Shown: positions 1-9,423, counted from the first letter of the stretch. The stretch is DNA of 40,588 nt from Deltaproteobacteria bacterium (GCA_018266075.1 JAFEBB010000065.1:1-40588); one strand, 5' to 3'. Made by a program: numbers and translations. Notes: generated by a model not told the origin, from the letters alone.

Positions 1-452
1 TCGATCGGATACCTGCCTCCGAGCGGCGTGCACGGCGTCTTGGCGAGCCAAAGAGAAACCTCGTGCGGCGAGGTTCCGTCGCTGAACGCGTGGCCCGCCA
101 TGAACATGAACTCGTTGAGCGAGCCCAGCACCTTCCGACTTGCTGTCTTGGCGATTACTCCCTCTTGCATCTCGCGCAGCTCGGCGGAGACCGTGGCTTC
201 TGGAATGCCGATCGCTCGCATCACCTCGCCCGCAGCTACAGCCAGACGCGGGATCACCGTAGCGGTATCTACCGCTGGCACGATCACCGGCAGCAGCGTG
301 CTCGCGCTCACGGCAACGACGAGGTGGGCCGACCGCGTGTAATAGATGTTGCCGTACCAGTCGCCGAGCCGCGTAGTGCTCGTGGGAGCGTCGGAGACGG
401 GCTCCGCGCCAAGGCGGAAGAGCAGCTTGCGCGTGCACCGGAACGTGAACAC
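1..452 (-). CDS. DUF6933-like protein, 3' part beyond the window
   Basis: An open frame on the minus strand begins at a GTG at 452 and runs off the left edge. An in-frame TAG lies a few codons upstream, so GTG is the only good start. The N-terminus reads VFTFRCTRKLLFRLG and is followed by TRLGDWYGNIYYTRSAHLVV, then a stretch like AVSASTLLPVIVPAVD. This pattern (short beta strand, basic TRKLL, LGDWY, then a hydrophobic strand) matches what I recall of the DUF6933 family of small bacterial proteins of unknown function. About 150 residues are visible, which should be most of the protein. No strong ribosome binding site is seen. Family assignment is from memory of the pattern; function is unknown. 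Confidence 0.6.
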   Translation of the reverse strand, partial: MFTFRCTRKLLFRLGAEPVSDAPTSTTRLGDWYGNIYYTRSAHLVVAVSASTLLPVIVPAVDTATVIPRLAVAAGEVMRAIGIPEATVSAELREMQEGVIAKTASRKVLGSLNEFMFMAGHAFSDGTSPHEVSLWLAKTPCTPLGGRYPI

Positions 453-599
453 CCGCGAGAGCTACCACGAGTCGAATGATCGTCGCACGAGAGCGCCGAT
501 TGCCGGCGTCACCCGCGCGAGGCGGCCAACGCCGGGCCTGTGTTGCCAGTGATTTGAAGCATTCCTGCCGGCACGGCACTCAGCCCATGTGGAGGTCCG

Positions 600-1385
600 A
601 TGAGAAGGCCTTGGCTGTGTGCGACGGCTTGTTTTGCGCTGGCCGCGTGCTTGGAGAGCCCTGGTGACACCTCGGGAGGGGTCTCCGGAACCTCCGGAAC
701 CAGCTCCCAAGGCGGCGTCGGCGCGTCGAGCGGCAGCAGCGGCTCTAGCGTGTCCACGGGAAGTAGCGGCTCTAGCGTGTCTACGGGAAGCAGCGGCACC
801 AGCGGTACCTCGGGCGACGCTGGCGTGATCACTTGCGACCAGCCGGCGTCGGCCGCGTGCGGCTCCACCTGCCCTGGGACCTGGAACGACGCGCTCGCGC
901 AAGCGTGCGCCAATCCGCAGCCGCCGATGCACGCGGAGATCGGCGCGTGTGGCAGCGTCGTGGTGTACGGCGCATATGGCGCCGATACCGGAACCGAGTA
1001 CATCTACTCCGCCGACGGCGGCGCGCTGCTGGCCGTCGTCTCGGAGAACACTGCAGGCATCCAGTGCGAAGGCGGACCGAGTTCACTTGCTCTGCCCGAT
1101 TGCGGCGGCGAGTTGCGCGACCCGTGCACCAACGGTGTCCCCGGAATCCCCTGCGCCGACGCGGGCGTGTGTGGTGCCAACGAGTACTGTGTCGCCCAGT
1201 TTGTTTTCGGCCCGGGACTGCCTCCCGACGACGTGCATTTCCATTGCGCGCCGAGCCCTTCGTGCGAGCAGAACCCGACGTGCGACTGCTTCAACACGCT
1301 GGACGCCGGGATCTGCCTGGGGGCCCCGTACTTCGGGTGCTCGATCGCTACCGGGGTGATCGACTGCACCTACTCGTCGCCGTGA
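600..1385 (+). CDS. Cys-rich lipoprotein with Ser/Gly/Thr linker
   Basis: The 261-residue product starts at an ATG preceded by a good ribosome binding site (GGAGG, about 6 nt away). A short basic n-region and hydrophobic core end in the lipobox ALAAC, so the mature protein is predicted to be lipid-anchored at Cys17. Residues about 22-75 are a low-complexity Ser/Gly/Thr linker that contains a 27-bp DNA repeat. The rest holds many cysteines, which suggests a disulfide-stabilised surface domain. I recognise no enzymatic motif. Such anchor-linker-domain lipoproteins are common in myxobacteria. It converges with the next gene. Confidence 0.8.
   Translation: MRRPWLCATACFALAACLESPGDTSGGVSGTSGTSSQGGVGASSGSSGSSVSTGSSGSSVSTGSSGTSGTSGDAGVITCDQPASAACGSTCPGTWNDALAQACANPQPPMHAEIGACGSVVVYGAYGADTGTEYIYSADGGALLAVVSENTAGIQCEGGPSSLALPDCGGELRDPCTNGVPGIPCADAGVCGANEYCVAQFVFGPGLPPDDVHFHCAPSPSCEQNPTCDCFNTLDAGICLGAPYFGCSIATGVIDCTYSSP
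738..791 (+). repeat. 27-bp tandem repeat, two copies, within the lipoprotein linker
   Basis: Two adjacent 27-bp units at 738-764 and 765-791 differ at only two positions. Each encodes nine residues of the Ser/Gly-rich linker (SGSSVSTGS). Because the unit is a multiple of three, copy-number change would lengthen or shorten the linker without a frameshift. Confidence 0.85.
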
Positions 1386-1465
1386 GCGTCACACGAGAGC
1401 GCTGAGCGCCGGTGTCGTCCTCGCCCGGCTTCCTCAACCTGGCGACTTGGCAGTTGCCCGCAACC

Positions 1466-2563
1466 TCACGCCAGCCAGCCCAGCTCCATGCCGAGAGCGT
1501 GAGCCAGCGGTGACGGCGGAAGCGCGCGCGCGGCTTCACGCTGCACGCGGTCGAGGACGGCAATCGAATTCGCGTCCAGGCGCGAGCGAGCCCAGGCGTC
1601 CACGGCGTGCGCGAGCTCGGCGTGACGAACCTCGTCCTCAGCCACACTCGCCATCGCGGCGCGCCAATCGCCATCCTGCGCGCTTACCGATTCGGCCAGC
1701 GCCTGCGCGGCACCCAGGGTCTCGCGCACACAGCCTTCAACCGCGTTTTCGATGGCCAGCTCGAGTAGGGTCCGCGCTCGGAACGGCGCGTGGGCTACGC
1801 GTTCGGGACGACGGCCGTGCTTACGCGCGAACGTGGCCATGGTGCGTGCGTGGCGGATCTCGTCGCGGGCCGCATCGCGCGCCGCCAAGACGAGGGCCCT
1901 CGGCGCGTCCAACGTGCGCAGCTCTCGCTCCAGACGACGGAACGCAGGGACCGACGCCGCCTCCAGGTGCGCCATCTGCGCGAATCGCGCGCCGAGGGAG
2001 CCATCGCACATGGCGAGCGACGCCAGGCCCTCAGGTCGACGGCCGGTGCAGGTGTTCCCAATTTTGCACGTGACCTGCCAGTTGCCGCCGTCAAATGGCA
2101 CGGCCGTGCACTCGAGCGCGGTCTGAAAGAGTGTGTTCAGCTGACACGCATCGTTGCACGACGAGGGCGGTTGGATGTCGCCGCCGTCGGCCCAGCCGCC
2201 ATCAAATGGCGGAACAACCTGGGGGATGCTGGTGATGCACTGGCAATACGGGCACGTCGAGCCTCCTGTGCTGCCGCTTGTCGAGGACGTACTGGTGCTC
2301 GCGCCCGTGGAACTTCCAGATCCGCTCTCAGACGAGGACGAACTGCTGCCTGTGCCCGAGGTGGCACCAGATCCATTCGTAGACGCTGCTGAGCTGGAGG
2401 TGGTCGACGCCGTGCCGCCGGAGGACATGGTCGCGCCGTCTCCGGCCGACGAGGTGCTGCCCGTTGAGCTGGTGGACCCTGTCACTGAGTGCCCGCAGGC
2501 CAGCGCTACAGCAGGAAGCGACACGAGGACCGCGCGGCGGATCTTCTTTCGCAAGGTACGCAA
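1466..2563 (-). CDS. Lipoprotein with ferritin-like di-iron domain
   Basis: The 365-residue product starts at a TTG five bases after GAGGAG, which decides the start over the nearby out-of-frame ATG. The N-terminus (RTLRKKIRRAVLVSLPAVALAC) is a lipoprotein signal with lipobox AVALAC. A Ser/Gly/Thr linker follows to about residue 105, then a small Cys-bearing segment (CPYCQCITS). The C-terminal half is helical with HLEAASVPAF, RDEIRHARTM, ENAVEGCVRET and EDEVRHAELAH. The spaced Glu and ExxRH motifs are those of ferritin-like four-helix bundles that bind two metal ions. A lipid-anchored protein with an oxidase-like or metal-handling domain is the likely product. The substrate is unknown. Confidence 0.8.
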   Translation of the reverse strand: MRTLRKKIRRAVLVSLPAVALACGHSVTGSTSSTGSTSSAGDGATMSSGGTASTTSSSAASTNGSGATSGTGSSSSSSESGSGSSTGASTSTSSTSGSTGGSTCPYCQCITSIPQVVPPFDGGWADGGDIQPPSSCNDACQLNTLFQTALECTAVPFDGGNWQVTCKIGNTCTGRRPEGLASLAMCDGSLGARFAQMAHLEAASVPAFRRLERELRTLDAPRALVLAARDAARDEIRHARTMATFARKHGRRPERVAHAPFRARTLLELAIENAVEGCVRETLGAAQALAESVSAQDGDWRAAMASVAEDEVRHAELAHAVDAWARSRLDANSIAVLDRVQREAARALPPSPLAHALGMELGWLA

Positions 2564-2637
2564 GGCATCTCCTCATGGCGAAATATGTTCAAGGGACCGA
2601 GGGTCCGCTGCTGAGTGCAACATGGCCTCAGCGAGCT

Positions 2638-2811
2638 TCAGGATATTTTCGAGGCTGAGAAATGCCCGAACGCCTGTGTCACCCTAGCCCGGCTTACCCT
2701 GAGGCTCCGCGCGAGCTCAGCCTGGTCCTGAACGATGCCATCCTCGAGCAGCCGTACCAGGCCAACCACGGCCGGCTCCCGCAGCGAAGGCCTTCGCTCC
2801 GATACGTATTC
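2638..2811 (-). pseudogene. Decayed copy of the small HTH gene at 3939-4169
   Basis: Read on the minus strand directly after the stop of the HEPN gene and in the same frame, this stretch encodes SERRPSLREP, then LLEDGIVQDQAELARSL and VSRARVTQA, ending at a stop at 2638. The intact 76-residue protein at 3939-4169 has LLEDGVVEEQAELARRLG and VSRARVTQA, so 22 of 27 residues match in this core. The 5' part is missing or scrambled and no ATG is available. A GTG at 2769 could start a 43-residue peptide, so a functional mini-HTH product cannot be excluded. A remnant is more likely. Confidence 0.75.
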
Positions 2812-3834
2812 TCATGGACTTCGTGTGGCTAGGGATGCCGGGTGCTTGGTTGAAACCAGCTCCGGGTGCTCGGCTTCGAGATGCCACAAACGCAATGCCT
2901 CCACTTCAAATAGCTGGAGCACGTCTGTTGCAGCCACCATGGTTCCATCGCTGCATCGAAGCGGCGAGTCCGGACCTTGAAGGATCTTCTCGTCAATCGG
3001 CTTCTCGCCAGGCGTTTCGTTGCCACTGACGGCAGCCTTCCAGGCCTTGAGGATGGCGAGCGCAATGCGACGAATCTCCTGGAGGCGTGCGAGCTCGGGA
3101 ACGGAGAACCCAAGTGACATCAGCGCAAACTGACCGTCGGCAGAGGATGCGTTGCGCTGAGTTGTGAACCAGTCCGGAAAGTCCGCGCCAAAGACGTAGA
3201 GCACAACCTCGTTTGCACTGATTCCGAGAAACCCCTCCATGTTGGGGTGATGGCCGAGCGCCATTCGTACCCAGGACGACGCGCGGTCCAACATCACTTC
3301 AAAAACGGCCGCCACGCAGGCAACCCCGATATCTAACCGACCCGAAAGCACATGCTGGCGCCCCTGCTCAAGGGCGTCTCGCAGCCATTCTGTTCTCACG
3401 AGCGAAATTGAGCTGACTTCATCAAAGCTGATTCCGTACGCCTCGCAAACCACCAGGCGCATGTAGCTCTCCACGTCCGCGAGGTGACGACTCACCTCGC
3501 TCGGGGAGGGTACGTGCCCCTGATGCTGGACCGGATTGCGTGCCTGCCGGAGACGCGTGGCCGTTTGCATCTCAGGACGGCCGCCAAGACTTGGATACGC
3601 TTGTTCAAGTGCAGCGACAATGTCCTGCGCGTTCGCCTCCCTTCGGCGCTGCTGCCCGTGCGGCAGCGGTACGCGCTCCAATGCAATCTTTCCAAGCGTC
3701 TCGACCGCGATGTCGGCTGTCAGCAACGCCTGCATGTTCCCAAGGTCTGAAAGCTCGCCGGCCGCGAGGCGGGCGCGATCGAACAAGGAACGGACGAAGA
3801 CGAGCTGGAAGTCGACGACTGCAGATGCGGTCAT
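2812..3834 (-). CDS. HEPN-motif protein (ApeA-type helical domain), putative RNase
   Basis: The 340-residue product starts at an ATG with a weak GAGG upstream. Residues 1-130 are helical and contain RNPVQH (R99, N100, H104), followed by a helix with SRHLADVESYMRLVV. An R-N-x3-H motif in an all-alpha domain is the signature of HEPN proteins, many of which are RNases in defence or toxin systems. The C-terminal 200 residues are helical and not recognised. It lies between two copies of a small HTH gene at the left end of the integrative element, where cargo genes are expected. A defence role is inferred from the motif and location only. No nucleotidyltransferase partner is adjacent. Confidence 0.65.
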   Translation of the reverse strand: MTASAVVDFQLVFVRSLFDRARLAAGELSDLGNMQALLTADIAVETLGKIALERVPLPHGQQRRREANAQDIVAALEQAYPSLGGRPEMQTATRLRQARNPVQHQGHVPSPSEVSRHLADVESYMRLVVCEAYGISFDEVSSISLVRTEWLRDALEQGRQHVLSGRLDIGVACVAAVFEVMLDRASSWVRMALGHHPNMEGFLGISANEVVLYVFGADFPDWFTTQRNASSADGQFALMSLGFSVPELARLQEIRRIALAILKAWKAAVSGNETPGEKPIDEKILQGPDSPLRCSDGTMVAATDVLQLFEVEALRLWHLEAEHPELVSTKHPASLATRSP

Positions 3835-3938
3835 GGGCGAACCCTCGAAGGCGCGGAGCCGAACACCCCTTGATGCGCGAGAGCACTCCAGCCTGACAGC
3901 CGCGGTCGCAGTGCATCAACCGCCTCCGGGCTCCGCTC

Positions 3939-4168
3939 CTAGTCCGACGCTGACATGAGTGGGTCCAGCGCCTGCGTCACCCTCGCCCTGCTCACACCCA
4001 GCCTCCGCGCTAGCTCGGCCTGCTCCTCCACTACCCCATCCTCGAGCAACCCGATCACGTACCAGGCGAACGCCTCCGCCAGCTCCTGCCGCGTCGGCCT
4101 CCGTTCCGCGGGCACCTCCTCCGAGTACGCGACCTCCCCCTTCGCCCCGCGTTTGACGTAGACGACCA

Positions 4169-4169
<1 letters not shown>
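3939..4169 (-). CDS. Small HTH protein following the recombinase
   Basis: The 76-residue product starts at the ATG at 4169, whose A is also the last base of the recombinase TGA stop, so translation is probably coupled. Residues 1-20 (VVYVKRGAKGEVAYSEEVP) look like a small beta hairpin. Residues 45-70 (EEQAELARRLGVSRARVTQAL) are a clear helix-turn-helix. Small HTH proteins next to large serine recombinases often act as DNA-binding accessory or directionality factors. That role is inferred here. A degenerate copy lies at 2638-2811. Confidence 0.8.
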
Positions 4170-5706
<1,537 letters not shown>

Positions 5707-5710
<4 letters not shown>

Positions 5711-6039
5711 CGATTGCTCCGTCGGTTGATCTCGCCTGCCACCGCGTCGAGCACCGCCCGCGAAGTGTCCTGCTCGGCCTGGCTGGCGCGGCTTGCGAAC
5801 TCCAGGTGGATGCGGCCCTCGTGGGCCTCGACGCAGACCGCGCAGGTGCTGCGGTCGCCGATGCCTTCCTCCACCTCGGCTGCGGCGCGGTAGGTCGCGG
5901 CGGCGAGGAGGCGTTCCGTGGCGAGCGACCGCGAGGCGTCGTCGGGGATGTGCACCTGCAGGTAGACGTTCTCGCCGTACTCGCTGCGCGCGGTGCCCGT
6001 GGTCGCGTGCACCGCGATGCGCTTCGCCTTGGCTGCCAT
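5707..6039 (-). CDS. Small protein of the recombinase operon, unknown
   Basis: The 110-residue product starts at the ATG at 6039, eight to ten bases after CGGAGACC. Its stop overlaps the recombinase start (ATGA). It begins with a basic segment (AAKAKRIAVHATTG) and continues with a strand-rich part (ENVYLQVHIPDDASRS) and a helical part with a CAVC pair. I do not recognise the family. Position as first gene of the recombinase operon, downstream of structured element A, suggests a role in integration or its control. The open frame extends to an ATG at 6174, but that extension crosses the structured element and is not supported. Confidence 0.7.
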
Positions 6040-6088
6040 GCTGGTCTCCGTTTCGCGGCGTGGTCTCTGCGTGCCGCCACTGACACGA

Positions 6089-6168
6089 ACGCTCTGAGAC
6101 GCCGTGAAGTCGACGGACCCGTCGGGGTCGCCCGAGAGCCGCGTTGACTTCACGAGCGTCCAGAGCGT
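6089..6168 (-). promoter_or_regulatory. Structured element A: nested inverted repeats upstream of the recombinase operon
   Basis: Three nested inverted repeats are visible. The outer arms are ACGCTCT (6089-6095) and AGAGCGT (6162-6168). The middle arms are GTGAAGTC (6104-6111) and GACTTCAC (6146-6153). The inner arms are GACCC (6116-6120) and GGGTC (6125-6129) around a 4-nt loop. The element ends 49 nt before the start codon at 6039. Element B at 8872-8958 has the same layout and identical outer arms, but different middle arms that still pair. It could be a leader RNA or an operator. It is also just downstream of the DUF2924 stop. Confidence 0.7.
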
Positions 6169-6177
6169 GGCCATGCC

Positions 6178-6729
6178 TCACTTCCCCGCGGGCTTCCGCT
6201 CGGTGAGCGCGAAGAAGAGGAACCCATTCCACGTCGTGCCGGTGATGAGCCGGGCCACCTTGGACAGCGAGCGGTGCTTCTGGCCCTGGTACTCGAAGCC
6301 GTCGGCCAGGACGGTGACCTTGTGGGTCACGTTGCCGTGCTGCTTCTCGAGCACCGTGCCCACGGCCGGGAGCCGTGGGTCGCGCTTGAGCGACTCGGTC
6401 GTCAGGGCGGGAGCGGGTGCGGCCTTCTTTGGCCTGGTCTCGCCCTTCCAGATGTCCGGCCAGAGCTTGTGCTTGAGCGCGTACTCCTGAACCTCCTTGA
6501 TGCGCGCCTTCTTTTCCGGGCTCAGCCCGCCGGTCTGGAGCTCGATGGCGATGCGCTTGCGGAGGAAGTGCTGGTTCTTGCTCTTGGGCGCCTGGCCAAC
6601 GACCTCGGTGTACCGGTCGACGAGCGCCTGGCCCTTGAGCTTCGCCACCTCGGCCAGCTTCGCCGGCAGGTCGCCCAGCTCCTTGCGAGCCTTGGTCCGG
6701 GCCTGCGCAGGCTTCCTGGGGTTGCTCAT
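6178..6729 (-). CDS. DUF2924 domain protein
   Basis: The 183-residue product starts at 6729 with an ATGA overlap with the preceding nuclease gene. The N-terminus is basic and helical (SNPRKPAQARTKARKELGDLP). The middle has LVDRYTEVVGQAPKSKN and LRKRIAIELQTGGLSPEKKAR. The C-terminus has the family hallmark LEKQHGNVTHKVTVLADGF, then YQGQKHRSLSKVARLITGT and WNGFLFFAL. DUF2924 proteins are of unknown biochemical function but are regularly found beside serine recombinases in phages and integrative elements, as here. A DNA-binding role is likely by composition. Confidence 0.9.
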   Translation of the reverse strand: MSNPRKPAQARTKARKELGDLPAKLAEVAKLKGQALVDRYTEVVGQAPKSKNQHFLRKRIAIELQTGGLSPEKKARIKEVQEYALKHKLWPDIWKGETRPKKAAPAPALTTESLKRDPRLPAVGTVLEKQHGNVTHKVTVLADGFEYQGQKHRSLSKVARLITGTTWNGFLFFALTERKPAGK

Positions 6730-7928
6730 CGCGCACCTCCTGCGACGATCTGGGCGGGCACGACACGGTGCTCCTTGAGCGTCCTCACCGGCTTCTCGTT
6801 CACCGCACCGGCCTCGCGGAGCTTCTCCAGCACCTCCTCCAGCGCGGTCTGCACCTTCTGGCCCTTCGGCTTGTTGGCCTCGAGCGCTCGCTTGATGCTG
6901 GCCTGGCTGACGCTGGGCTCCACCGCGGCCAGGGCAAGGGTCTCGCCGTGGAGCGTCGCGATCACCTTGTACGCCTTCGAGGGGTCGATGCTGGCGCGAG
7001 TGGTTTCGACCTCGCCGTAGACGGTGTCGCCATCGAGCGGGATGGGCGTCTCGCGCGCGTAGGCCTGGAGCGCCTTGCGGGCCATCTCCAGGGCCTCCTC
7101 GGCGAGCTTCAGGCGCTGGTACGCGGTCGCCGCCAGCTCGGGCGTCAGGCGCGACCGGATGGCCTCCGTCACCTCGTCGGGGAACGTGGCGAGCGTCGCC
7201 ACCATCTGCGTGTACGCCGGGCAGTGCGTCTTGGCCGGGCAGTGCGCGCAGTGCTCGCCGGTCGTCACCGCGGGGACCTCGCCCGCGAAGACCTGCTCGC
7301 TGAGGGCGTCGACGTTCAAGAGGAGCGCACGAACCTCGGACTCGGTCTGGGCCAGGTCCTCGGCTTCGAGCTCGGCCTGGTCGTACCAGGCGCTGCCGTC
7401 CTCGCGCAGGCGGATGATCGCCACCACCGCCCTGCTCCGCTCGTGGGCCCGGCACGCCGCCAGCGCCAGGAACCGCAGCTGCAGGTTCTCGCGCGCGGGC
7501 GGCACCGGCTTGAAGCCGGACTTGTAGTCGCCGACGAACACCACATCGGCCCCGAGGCCGAGCACGTCGGCGGTGCCGGGGATCTCCGTGGGGTCCAGGC
7601 CGGAGTAGTCGCGGCCGAGGGACTGCCCCAGCTCCCTGCCCCAGCCGGTCTCGGCGTCCCACGCCAGCGCCACCTCGGAGCGGTAGGTGCCCGGGTCGCA
7701 GGCGGGGAGCGCCTCGAGGTCGATGGCCTCGCAGACGGTGCGGTACTCCGGAGGCACCTCGGCCAGGGCGTGTTCGGGCTTGGCGCCGCGAGCGATGGCC
7801 TCGAGGTACTTGTGAATCGCCGTCCCGCGCGTGCCAGCAGCCGTGATGTCACGGACCTGCGGCAAGACCGCCGATGCGGCGCACAGCGCTGCCCGGTGCA
7901 GGCTGCTGGCCGAGAGGTCCCTACACAT
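6726..7928 (-). CDS. PD-(D/E)XK exonuclease with Cas4/AddB-like cysteines
   Basis: The 400-residue product has the PD-(D/E)XK nuclease core: H39 in GTAIHKYLE, D121 in PGTADVLG, D134 and K136 in FVGDYKSGF, and Q150. Cysteines at C2 or C16 and CAHCPAKTHC (C227, C230, C236) fit the four-Cys iron-sulfur layout of Cas4 and AddB/RecB-type nucleases. It probably resects DNA ends and works with the Sak4-like ATPase encoded just upstream, with which it overlaps by 8 bp. I chose the ATG at 7928, preceded by a G-rich ribosome binding site. An ATG at 7946 would add six residues. The C-terminal 160 residues are helical and unassigned. Confidence 0.85.
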   Translation of the reverse strand: MCRDLSASSLHRAALCAASAVLPQVRDITAAGTRGTAIHKYLEAIARGAKPEHALAEVPPEYRTVCEAIDLEALPACDPGTYRSEVALAWDAETGWGRELGQSLGRDYSGLDPTEIPGTADVLGLGADVVFVGDYKSGFKPVPPARENLQLRFLALAACRAHERSRAVVAIIRLREDGSAWYDQAELEAEDLAQTESEVRALLLNVDALSEQVFAGEVPAVTTGEHCAHCPAKTHCPAYTQMVATLATFPDEVTEAIRSRLTPELAATAYQRLKLAEEALEMARKALQAYARETPIPLDGDTVYGEVETTRASIDPSKAYKVIATLHGETLALAAVEPSVSQASIKRALEANKPKGQKVQTALEEVLEKLREAGAVNEKPVRTLKEHRVVPAQIVAGGAR

Positions 7929-8823
7929 GGTGCACCCCCGAGCCATTGGTGAGGGTGCGGCGCTTGGCGACGTAGGCGTCCTTCACCGCGCCCTTCTGCG
8001 CGGGGCTCAGCTGCTCGATGCGGCGCCAGACCGCGCCGAGGTCGGTGTTGGTCTTGGCGCGCTCGATGGCGCTCATGACCTCTTCCACCGGGTCGTCATC
8101 GGGCTGGGGAGGCGGAGGCGTGCTCGTGGCCACAACCGGCGTCTGCACTCCGTCCGAGAGCCAGGCCGCAAGCGTCTTGCCCAGGGCCGCGCCCGGCTTG
8201 GAAATCACCTGGCCGGTGAGCGCGGGGCAACGCGACTTGGTGATGGTGAGGACGTTCTCGAGATCGAGCTCGCCGATCACGTCGGCCTCGTATTCGACGC
8301 CGTCGCGCTGCACGGGGGCGAGGCCGACCTTGCGCGGCACCTTCTTGCCGTCGCGGTCCTCGAGCACGTACTCGACCTTCGATCTCATCGTGAAGATGAC
8401 GTGGCAGCGCGAGCGGAGGATGGCGTCCATCAGCGCCTGCTGCAGAGGCGTGACATCGCGCCAGGCGTTGAAGGTGCTGCCCGACTTCGAGCGCCGGGCC
8501 GCCGCGTCGACCAGCTCGAGGGCGCCGCCCTTGCCCGACCACTCGTGGGAGAGCGAGTCGAGGATGAGCACGTCGTAGTCGGCGCGCTCCGCCTCGGCGA
8601 TGGCGTCGATGTACTTCTGCGGGTGAAAGTTCTCGAGCTCCGTCGTGTCGAACCGGAAGAGGTCGGCGTACTTCGAAGCCGAGCCCCGCTCCGTGTCGAC
8701 CACCGCGATGCGCCCACCGAGCCCGGTGGCGATGGCGAGGGCCGTCCAGGTCTTGCCCGAGCCGGCAGGCCCCGTGAGCGCGAGCCTCAGCCGTGCCTGC
8801 TTCTTCGTCGCTTGCGTGAACAT
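7921..8823 (-). CDS. Sak4-like RecA-fold ATPase (AAA_24), single-strand annealing recombinase
   Basis: The 300-residue product has Walker A GPAGSGKT (residues 18-25), an acidic residue after VVDTERG (about 41-47) and Walker B DVLILDS (84-90), followed by SHEWSGKGG. This matches phage Sak4 and AAA_24 proteins, RecA-core ATPases that assist single-strand annealing. The C-terminus has a Pro-rich linker (residues about 238-247), then a helical tail (EEVMSAIERAKTNTDLGAVW) similar to tails of other phage recombination proteins. The ATG at 8823 follows CGGAGACAC. It is the first gene of an operon with nuclease and DUF2924 genes and lies 48 nt downstream of structured element B. Confidence 0.9.
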   Translation of the reverse strand: MFTQATKKQARLRLALTGPAGSGKTWTALAIATGLGGRIAVVDTERGSASKYADLFRFDTTELENFHPQKYIDAIAEAERADYDVLILDSLSHEWSGKGGALELVDAAARRSKSGSTFNAWRDVTPLQQALMDAILRSRCHVIFTMRSKVEYVLEDRDGKKVPRKVGLAPVQRDGVEYEADVIGELDLENVLTITKSRCPALTGQVISKPGAALGKTLAAWLSDGVQTPVVATSTPPPPQPDDDPVEEVMSAIERAKTNTDLGAVWRRIEQLSPAQKGAVKDAYVAKRRTLTNGSGVHHV

Positions 8824-8871
8824 GTGTCTCCGTTTCGCGGCCGGGGATGTGTCGGCCGACGAGACACACGA

Positions 8872-8958
8872 ACGCTCTGAGACGGGGGCACAGTCGACGG
8901 ACCCAGAGAGGTCGTCGGGGGCGACGTGGGAAGTTGACTGTGGGCGCGAGGAGAGCGT
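8872..8958 (-). promoter_or_regulatory. Structured element B: second copy of the nested inverted repeat
   Basis: Outer arms ACGCTCT (8872-8878) and AGAGCGT (8952-8958) are identical to those of element A. The middle arms are CACAGTC (8889-8895) and GACTGTG (8936-8942), which differ from GTGAAGTC and GACTTCAC yet still pair perfectly. The inner arms are GACC (8900-8903) and GGTC (8910-8913). The block GTCGACGGACCC and the block around ACACGAACGCTCTGAGACG are shared with A. A one-base length difference inside the block CGTCTCAGAGCG to GGGTCC rules out shared protein coding. It is 48 nt from the ATPase start and also lies 24 nt from the divergent gene at 8983. Confidence 0.7.
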
Positions 8959-8982
8959 GGACGAGACGGCTATTATTCCCGC

Positions 8983-9423
8983 ATGCGCATTCCGCAAATT
9001 GCCGTCGCCGCGCTCGGACTCTTCGTGGTCGTCACCGCCGCACGGGCCGCAGACCGCTCCGTTGGGGAAGCCAAAGCCGCCGAAGCCGTCGCCGAAGTGA
9101 AGCGCAAGATCGCCGCCAAAGTCATCGAGTGCCCGGACAAGAAGTGCCTCACGGCCAAGGAGACGGCGTGCGTCCCGTCCCACGCACGGCTCGAGCATGG
9201 AACCCTTGAGGGCCAGTTCGTCGCCGAGGACTGGTTCGTCCATCGAGGCGCCGACGGCAAGTGCTCCGCGACTCTGGTCCTCGACCTGACGCGCGACTCC
9301 TACGGCAAGTGCCGCGTGCTGGTCCGCGACTGCGCCTCGGTTGCGGCCGCGAGCAGCGATAGTTGGGACACGATGGGCTGCGTGCAGCACGAGTTCTGGC
9401 GGAACCCCGTCTGCAAGCGGTGA
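8983..9423 (+). CDS. Exported Cys-rich protein, unknown
   Basis: The 146-residue product has a typical signal peptide: MRIPQIAV, a hydrophobic core and a cleavage site after ARAA-D. The mature part begins with a Lys/Ala/Glu-rich helix, then contains eight cysteines in a compact domain (ECPDKKCLT, GKCSATLVLDL, KCRVLVRDC). Paired cysteines suggest disulfide bonds in the periplasm or outside the cell. I do not recognise the family. It is divergent from the Sak4-like operon and is the first of three small plus-strand genes inside the element, which may be morons, meaning cargo expressed separately from the element's own functions. Confidence 0.75.
   Translation: MRIPQIAVAALGLFVVVTAARAADRSVGEAKAAEAVAEVKRKIAAKVIECPDKKCLTAKETACVPSHARLEHGTLEGQFVAEDWFVHRGADGKCSATLVLDLTRDSYGKCRVLVRDCASVAAASSDSWDTMGCVQHEFWRNPVCKR

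Noticed and set aside
6040-6174. N-terminal extension of the 110-residue protein from an ATG at 6174
   Set aside because: The extra 45 codons cover structured element A. The matching element B has a one-base length difference, so the conserved sequence is not maintained as protein.
5711-6766. Upstream extension of the serine recombinase frame
   Set aside because: The extension crosses two overlapping real genes in other frames and the structured element A. The resolvase domain starts normally at 5710 with a coupled ATGA.
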